Shown piece by piece: positions 59,101-64,000 of a stretch of DNA of 64,000 nt. The stretch spans positions 2,272,206-2,336,205 of the forward strand of contig VZSF01003599.1 of the NCBI GenBank assembly GCA_013398295.1, read 5' to 3'. The stretch's first letter is position 1; each line of letters opens with the position of its first letter. The translations under genes and the position numbers were made by a program. Origin of the DNA: Chionis minor (lineage: Eukaryota > Chordata > Aves > Charadriiformes > Chionididae). The notes beneath the pieces are model-generated. The model searched no databases and had not been told where the DNA came from. It saw only the letters and a program-made list of their open reading frames with translations.

Positions 59101-60780
59101 CTGCTCCATGCAACTCTGATCCATCCTCCACGTGGTGCCCTTCACCGCGCTGGAGCCTTATATGTGCAGTGGGTTTTTATTGCATTTATTTTCCCTGTGG
59201 CCTTTTCACGAACCCCCATTATTTTGTACGCAGCGCAGAAAAACAAAGAGGTTCCTTGACATAATTACATTCATTCCTCTGCTAAATGTGGATTAGCTTT
59301 TTCTGATGGTTATTATTTAAAAAACCATACTAACTTACGCTGCTAGTGGCAGATTTACTGGCATTTGTGCAACTCTCACTGTCAGTAGAGTTAAGAAATG
59401 AGTGTAGGTGTGTTATTTCAGAAGCCAGCCCTACCGGCTTCAACTCGGAGCCGGTGGGTGCAGTTCTGTTCCCTTCGCTGGCGTTTCGGCTGCACTCAGC
59501 AGCTGACTACACCCGTGTGCTGTTGGTGATGGTCTTGTTGCTACGGAACCCCCAGGGAGGATTCAGGAAATCTGAATTCGGTTCTGAGGTTCCACCTCAA
59601 CAAATTTCCAAAGTACCTTGGGCCGAGCGAGCGCTGTGTGCAGATAGGAACATCGGCAAGCAGGGACTCCTTCCCACGGCCTCCGCTCCAAGGAGCGTGG
59701 TGGGTTGACCCCGGCCAGCAGCTGAGCCCCCACCAGCCCTTTTTTTTCTTTTTTTTCCTCTTTTTTTTTTTTCTGTTTTTGGTTTATTGGGGGGGTTTTT
59801 TGTGGGTGTTGTGGGGTTTTTTTGCATACACAAAGGTACATTGATCAATTCTTCTTTATTTAAATCCTTTTGATCAAGAGCCGTTACCAACCGGGCAGGA
59901 CGCAGTGTGCATCCTTTTTGTTGCTGCCTGTTGAACAACGTGTCGTGTTTCCACTTTAAAATCCCAGATAATTAGCTAAATATACCCAAGGAAAGCCTAA
60001 TTTACACAAGGTTGCTGAATAATTGTTAAATTAATTTAAAATCAGGTAGATTAGAGCGTTTTCTCTTCTGCCTTTGCTGATACCCTCTGGAAATGGTGGG
60101 GATCTGGCTGTCTGCTGACGACAAGGACCTCTGAGACAGGTAAAACATGACCTTTATGCTGCGGGGACGTGTCCTCTCGCCTCAACACACTGGCAATATC
60201 TGCAGAGGAGGGAACGGAGCTAGGGCTGGGGTGGAATATAGAAAATTTTTGATCATATAATTGACTTCTTTCTCCTCCCCCTGTGTGCCGAAACACCTGT
60301 AAAAGTGTCTTACCTTCTGCTAAAAATAAATAAGAGCAGCAGTCTCTAACACCCAATTATCTCAGACTGGGAGAAACACTTGTGATTAAGGTTTTAAGGC
60401 AGCCTTCAAACAGGCGTCAGAAAATACATCTAAACTGCGAGCGTTGGCAGATGTAGGGTAGAAGGGAATGTGGATAGCAGTCGTTGACTGGAGAGGCACG
60501 GGATAATAAAAGAGGTGTTAGCAGATGGGAGACAAAACCGAGGGATGTGGGAAGAGCAATGCCTGTGAAGTAACTGTTAATGGATGAGGAAAAGTGGGGA
60601 AACTGTGCTTGAATGGAGATGTTTGGAGGAGTGGCCAAGACCACCTGCTGAGAACTGGCACGGCTGGCTGCCAGAGCAGGTTTGCCTCCTCTTGGGGAAG
60701 GAGGACAGGAAACAGGGTGGCTGAAAAGCGGTTTTGTGGAGAAAATCCAGAGTTTTCCAAATGTGTTCTTGTTTTTCCCT
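56161..60780. other. Intergenic region, distal part
   Basis: No established gene. It contains a speculative pair of exon-like segments (57115-57170 and 58613-58918) described under findings, and a T/G-rich low-complexity tract at 59737-59822. Minus-strand frames near 58120-58430 lack any recognisable motif. Confidence 0.65.
59737..59822 (+). repeat. T-rich then G/T-rich low-complexity tract
   Basis: Runs of T interrupted by single C, followed by a run of seven G, then ggg and gggg separated by T-rich loops. It is simple sequence with a possible G-quadruplex in the second half. Confidence 0.8.
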
Positions 60781-62340
60781 AGAGCTTTCCCGCAGCCCCA
60801 CACCGTGCCGTCCTGGCTGTACCGGGGCTGGGCTACGTCCTGGGACAGGGCGCTGCGCTCTGCCTGCCGGAGCCAGGTCCTGCGGCGAAACCCTGAGGTT
60901 TGAGATGCTCAGCATAATTAAATACACATTTGATCAGGGAAAGGCTGATGGTGGTCTCGGTGGTAAAGGTGTTTGTCTGACGGGCAGTAAAGCTAGCCTG
61001 AGCAGAGCTGGGGACCCTAAACCTCCACCTCCTCCCTTGCTGCCCTCCCTCCCTCCACACAGCAACCCCCGTGGACAGTTTGCCAAGGCAGAAGGGTTTA
61101 TTTTTTGTCCAAAATGTCTCAGGTAGCCCTTGCTGTGCTGCAGCAGAAGTGTCTTTGGTGCGTCCACACTGTGTCCTGAGATGTGAACCCAAACCTGGGT
61201 CTTCCCTTAGCTGCTCCGCATGTTGTTCCAGTCCAAAGCTCCCAGGGGCTGGAGTGGAGGGGACGAGATGGCTGTCCCCAGCCCGGCTCCGCCAGGGCTC
61301 CCCCCTCAGCATCCCCCACAGCCCGTCAGGGCACCGGGGACTGCTGGTGCCACCATTTCCCTGCAGGGCTGTGCACTGGTCTTAGCCAAAGCTGTGGGCT
61401 CAGGCTGGGCGCGAAGCACACGCTGCAGCCGCAGTCTCCGGAGGTAAGGACGTACCCTTCTGATGCCCACTTCTGAGCGGTCCTTTCCACAACGTGCCCC
61501 GAAACCCCGAGTTCTGTCTAAATCCAAGAGCCGAGAACTAATTTTTATTTTTTCCCCCTCCAGAAATCCCGCTGTAGTCTCCGTGCCCGTGTGCCTTCTC
61601 CGAATGGATCCCAGCTTCTCAGAAGCCGAACAAGCAGAAAGATGAAACAGGTGCCCCTCACGGTGCTTGTTGTGACCTGACAAACCTGGTACATCCCCGG
61701 CTACTGGAGGCGACCGGAGCAGCTCAGGTGCCTTTTTATAACACTTGCTTTTCTTGGGAAGGAAATGACATCCCACTCTTGCCCCCTCAGTAACAAAACC
61801 CCCTCCGGAACTCAAGGGATTCGCTGACATCACCAACAGGCTTTTGTCAAGCGCCAAAACGCTCGGAGGGTGGAAGGCGGGTAGCGGGGTGGCCACGGTC
61901 CCTGCCGGGCTTGGAATTGTTTCTCCCCACTAACATCCATCACGACACGCGTGACAAGCCCCGGAGATAGGCACCACGCGAGGGCAGGGAGGCAGCAACG
62001 CTCCCGGCTCGTTTTCTGCAGATATTTTACAGGCAGAACAGCCAGGCTTTCCTTTTGTGTTACCAGCTTTCGGATGCGTTGGAGAGACTTCGGCAAGGAA
62101 CGGCGATGCTTGCGGAGGACGCTGCTGCTCGTGCCAGCAATCAGAGCTGAGTTAAGGGACTTGGCGCAGAGAGGGGACGAGGACATGGAGCCGAGGTGCA
62201 GTCTAACCCAATATGTGGAAGGCAGAGGCGGGGGACTTCGGTGGTGCTTAATGGACTGTCCTTTAGAAACGCAGCGTTTGCCTCTGGGAATGACGCACTC
62301 ACCCGGCCGAGCCCGGAGTGCTTGAAGTGAATTAGGCTGT
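60781..62340. other. GC-richer region with scattered CpG, no supported exon
   Basis: GC rises here and long frames appear on both strands, the longest being 196 and 185 codons on the minus strand (61306-61896 and 61830-62387). They have no domain, overlap in conflicting frames and are explained by composition. The position, about 18 kb after SFSWAP, would fit distal regulatory DNA of the next gene (MMP17 in human), but no MMP17 coding sequence is visible. Confidence 0.5.
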
Positions 62341-64000
62341 ATAATTTCAGGTTGCCTTTGAGTCAAAGAAAGTTTTCGGAGATTCATTCTTTATTTATTG
62401 ACGTGTTTTCTTTTGCTTCAGAGAAAGAAAAGGAAATTTCCCGCAAGATGAAAAAAAATAAACCACTTTCCATCTTGCCTATAAAAAGTGCCTCAGGACT
62501 TTTATGAATTCCTTGTTACAAATTGCCAGCAAAGTTAATTGGAAGACTGGTCAAAACCCCAGATTATTTTTTTTTTTGCTTCACATGAATTCTTGCCTTT
62601 GCTTTGCCTAAGTGCACTCAGTGCCTGCAATATTGAATGTGTCTATGCACAGAATAAAAATGGATTGCTTCTGGAAAGTTGTTTTTAAAAAAGGGGGAGG
62701 GGGAGGAACAAAAACCAACCCTGAATTGCTCAAAATAATTCTTGCATTATATCTCGTCGGCTTAAGGCCGACAGTACCTCAGAGGTACAAAAAAGAGGCT
62801 ACAGCCTTCCTTTCAGTAATAAAGCAAATGGGAGCAATAAGCAAAGACGAGCTTTTGTCGTGCCCTCAGCCCTGGCTGCCAGCGGGGACTGAAGGTGCCC
62901 TTTTGCCAGGGAGGGTGGCCATTCCCAGGTGCCATGGAGTGTCCTGCATCGGCACTGGGAAGCCCTGGTGCCTGCCGGAGCCTCCCGTGCCTGTTTGTAT
63001 CTGCATCTCCTCACGGATGTGTGGTAAATTTATTAAAGACCTCTGCTGGCAGACCACGGGGGTGGTTTTTTTGGTCTGGCTCTCGCAGCAGTGGAAGAAG
63101 CAATGATCCGTGCTGAGAACAAACAGGAGGTAACGGGTTTCAACATGCTTTACTGGCCGGGAATTACAATGGCATGGCAGCTATTATCATTCATTTAGGG
63201 GCAGGGAGGCTGACGGGATGGAAGTCAGCCACTAAGGTGAAATCTGCTCCATTATTTTCAATAAGAGATGCGCAGAGCATAAGCAGGTCAGTGTCTTCAA
63301 CACGATCAGCAAAACAGCTGGATTAACTGCTGTGTAATGCCCTGCTTTATTTACAACAGCCCCGAACGTGTGGTCATATAACAAATGTCCCCTCGTATAC
63401 CAAACGTCCCCACGTTTAACAAGTGTCCCCACCTGCAGCCATGGCTGGTGGCCCCGAACTGCTCCCCCACAGCTCGAGGGCTGCAGCTAGGGCAGTAAAT
63501 CGGCGTTATTCTTCGGGCTTCTTTCTTGGCTTAGCCCAAGGTTTGTGCAATTTATGCCATCCTTTGGCAAACAGCTTCCACACCAATAAACCAGAGTAAA
63601 AATAACTCCTGTCTCCTTCCTGCTGCCCGATAAAGGTTTTTAGGAGCAGGATTCTCTCTTAACAGCTGTGTCCTGTACCTGCTACTGCACGGTCCGGTCT
63701 CAGTCAAGCCTTTTCAGGGTTGTTTTCGTACCAATAAATACAATCATATGCAGGTTGGCTTGGGGCTCGATGGTACTGTTATATCCCAGTTGCATTCCTG
63801 AATGGCAGCCAAGGTTCCCTGCTTGGTAAAGAAAATATATAGCGGCAAGTTTTACAGCTTACTGTGAGTACGGCAAAGGATGCAAGGTGGAAAGCCTTTC
63901 TTAGGGCACGTTCATTTTCATATGAGTGCGCTGTGTTTTTTAAAATAAACAGGTTATCCATTTTCCTTATGTGCTGGAAAGAGCACAGGGTGTGTTCTGT
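62341..64000. other. Intergenic region to window end
   Basis: No gene or transposon was recognised. A short imperfect tandem motif (acaaatgtcccc, accaaacgtcccc, aacaagtgtcccc) with a spacing of about 20 bp occurs at 63378-63432. Confidence 0.65.

Noticed and set aside
61306..62387. Minus-strand open frames of 196 and 185 codons
   Set aside because: They overlap each other and plus-strand frames in a GC-rich segment, show no domain, signal peptide or splice structure, and contain composition-driven Arg/Pro/Ser.
60781..64000. First exon of MMP17 (the expected next gene from human synteny)
   Set aside because: No signal-peptide-like start, propeptide cysteine switch or catalytic-domain motif is visible on either strand; the gene probably begins beyond the window.
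1..64000. CRISPR arrays, operons, riboswitches, tRNA or rRNA genes
   Set aside because: None was seen; sequence character is vertebrate nuclear, and no regular spacer arrays or tRNA box motifs were noticed on reading.

Overview
The window is a stretch of vertebrate nuclear DNA, most likely from a bird. It has GT-AG spliced exons separated by AT-rich introns, no bacterial-style gene packing, several CR1 LINE fragments and one ERVL-like solo LTR of a type familiar from avian genomes. Species cannot be decided from the sequence. CR1 also occurs in other reptiles, so 'bird' is a strong inference rather than proof.

The only gene I can support is SFSWAP (SFRS8, the vertebrate homologue of Drosophila suppressor-of-white-apricot), on the + strand. 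The window opens inside one of its introns and contains its last 14 coding exons (501 to 42921), a 3'UTR and a poly(A) signal at 43246. Spliced with the duplicated exon counted once, the exons give 2247 nt: 748 codons plus a stop, with every junction phase agreeing and no internal stop. In order they encode SURP module 1, an acidic run of eight Asp, a proline-rich segment, SURP module 2 (split by an intron), an acidic disordered linker, a conserved block with a second acidic run, a charged helical region, an Arg/Ser domain and a short conserved C-terminus. The first part of the protein lies upstream of the window (about 200 residues, judging from the human protein length as I remember it).

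The most important irregularity is at 11503-16107. A block holding most of a CR1 element plus one complete SFSWAP exon occurs twice, apparently without differences, around a 222-N gap (13928-14149). A further 466-bp repeat flanks a single N at 12916. This is best read as unmerged overlapping contig ends; the true locus would then be 2647 bp shorter and carry the exon once. The exon is 234 nt and phase 1-1, so a naive annotation could include it twice without breaking the frame.

The introns hold a CR1 3' end (9990-10255), the internally deleted antisense CR1 (11433-12725 and its duplicate), a very old CR1 (30270-30830), another CR1 3' end (37009-37290), some microsatellites, and a small repeated hairpin at 5915-6000. 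The 10.4-kb intron at 17540-27894 is otherwise unremarkable.

Downstream of SFSWAP (43270-64000) I find no established gene. There is a repeat cluster (a GC-rich block, a CR1 tail and an ERVL-like LTR at 49440-50877), CpG-richer patches near 55.4 and 60.8-62.3 kb, AT-rich stretches that look like conserved regulatory DNA, and a speculative two-exon open frame at 57115-58918. In human the next gene on this side is MMP17, on the same strand; none of its exons is recognisable here, so it probably starts beyond the window. I found nothing that amounts to a new biological system.
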